This document shows, in pieces, positions 5,981 through 6,387 of a stretch of 6,387 bases of DNA (the first letter of the stretch is position 1; the number at the start of each line of letters is the position of its first letter). The stretch lies in NCBI GenBank assembly GCA_900551195.1, contig URVD01000107.1, positions 1-6,387 on the forward strand, written 5' to 3'. The notes beneath the pieces were generated by a model. It was not told the DNA's origin and did no database searches. It saw only the letters and a program-made list of their open reading frames with translations. Origin of the DNA: an uncultured Collinsella sp. (GTDB lineage Bacteria > Actinomycetota > Coriobacteriia > Coriobacteriales > Coriobacteriaceae). A program made the position numbers and the translations under genes.

Positions 5981-6387
5981 GTGGCTAACGAGAGCAATAA
6001 GGAACTGACGAGTGTCTGGACGCCCGCCAACATCGTGACGTGCGTTCGCATCGTCTTTATCCCGGTGTTCATGATCGTGTCGGCGCTTTCTCACACGAGT
6101 GTTGCCGGTACGGATTGGAGCACCTTCGACGGCCCGCTCGCCGCCGCTGCCTTCATTCTGTATGTGATCCTGTCGTGCACCGATAAGGTCGACGGTTATC
6201 TGGCGCGTTCGCGCAACGAGATCACCGACTTCGGTAAATTCTTGGACCCCATCGCCGATAAGCTGCTCGTGTTCTCGGCCCTGCTGCTGTTCTTGGATTT
6301 TGGCGCGGTGACCGTGTGGTCCGTGTTCATTATCCTGTTCCGCGAGCTGCTGGTGAGCGCCCTTCGCATGGTCGCGAGTGCGGCCGG
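5981..6387 (+). CDS. pgsA: CDP-diacylglycerol--glycerol-3-phosphate 3-phosphatidyltransferase, 3' end truncated
   Basis: Integral membrane enzyme that makes phosphatidylglycerophosphate from CDP-diacylglycerol and glycerol-3-phosphate, the committed step to phosphatidylglycerol and cardiolipin. The frame stays open to the window end; 135 complete codons are visible of a usual 180-200. The CDP-alcohol phosphotransferase signature is complete: D68, D71, G72, A75, R76, G85, D89 and D93. The upstream N17/T20/R23 pattern in PANIVTCVRI and the RELLVSALR segment near the end fit PgsA. Hydrophobic helices lie at about 18-36, 52-66 and 94-105, with more beyond. GTG is chosen because AGGAG lies six bases before it and the product then starts with a short hydrophilic leader, as is usual. 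The start is nine bases after rimO. Other CDP-alcohol transferases share the signature, but the overall match and neighbourhood favour PgsA. Confidence 0.93.
   Translation, partial: MANESNKELTSVWTPANIVTCVRIVFIPVFMIVSALSHTSVAGTDWSTFDGPLAAAAFILYVILSCTDKVDGYLARSRNEITDFGKFLDPIADKLLVFSALLLFLDFGAVTVWSVFIILFRELLVSALRMVASAA

Larger units (their letters stand above)
1..6387 (+). other. Probable single operon ftsK-rodZ-yajQ-rimO-pgsA
   Basis: Five co-directional genes are joined by a one-base overlap and gaps of 26, 27 and 9 bases. None of the gaps holds a terminator-like hairpin or a convincing promoter. Each start has a readable Shine-Dalgarno site. Co-transcription from a promoter upstream of the window is inferred, not shown. 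Confidence 0.75.

Noticed and set aside
4571..6094. 507-codon open frame on the - strand opposite rimO and the start of pgsA
   Set aside because: It is antisense to intact rimO with all cluster cysteines. Its translation is a His/Asp/Arg/Gly-rich shadow with no domain, and it spans the rimO-pgsA junction without a plausible start region.

Overview
The window is a compact run of five genes, all on the + strand, from a high-GC bacterium. The order is an ftsK/spoIIIE-type DNA translocase (5' end cut off), a RodZ-like membrane protein with an N-terminal helix-turn-helix, yajQ, rimO and pgsA (3' end cut off). The protein style and gene order (ftsK, rodZ-like, yajQ, rimO, pgsA) suggest an actinobacterium of the class Coriobacteriia, such as Collinsella or a relative. 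That assignment is from memory of gene order and composition, not from a search.

Layout: 1-2559 encodes the last membrane segments, an acidic linker, and the complete motor and DNA-reading domains of FtsK. It overlaps by one base with 2559-4070, a bitopic protein with a HTH_25 domain, an Arg/Gly/Tyr-rich cytoplasmic linker, one membrane helix, and an exported part with a DUF4115-like domain and Asp/Thr-rich repeats. After 26 bases comes yajQ (4097-4594), after 27 more rimO (4622-5971), and after 9 more pgsA (5981-6387), which runs off the window. No gene-free stretch is longer than 27 bases, and I see no terminator or convincing internal promoter. The whole window therefore reads as part of one transcription unit whose promoter lies upstream.

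The genes serve growth and division: chromosome clearance at the septum (FtsK), cell shape or MreB-linked wall growth (RodZ-like), a small nucleotide/RNA-binding protein (YajQ), thiomethylation of ribosomal protein S12 (RimO), and the committed step of phosphatidylglycerol synthesis (PgsA). These are core housekeeping functions, and I found no defence system, mobile element, CRISPR array or RNA gene. The parts least explained by family knowledge are the low-complexity linkers: a twice-repeated 12-residue motif in FtsK that is identical in protein but diverged in DNA, and RG/Tyr-rich and duplicated segments in the RodZ-like protein.
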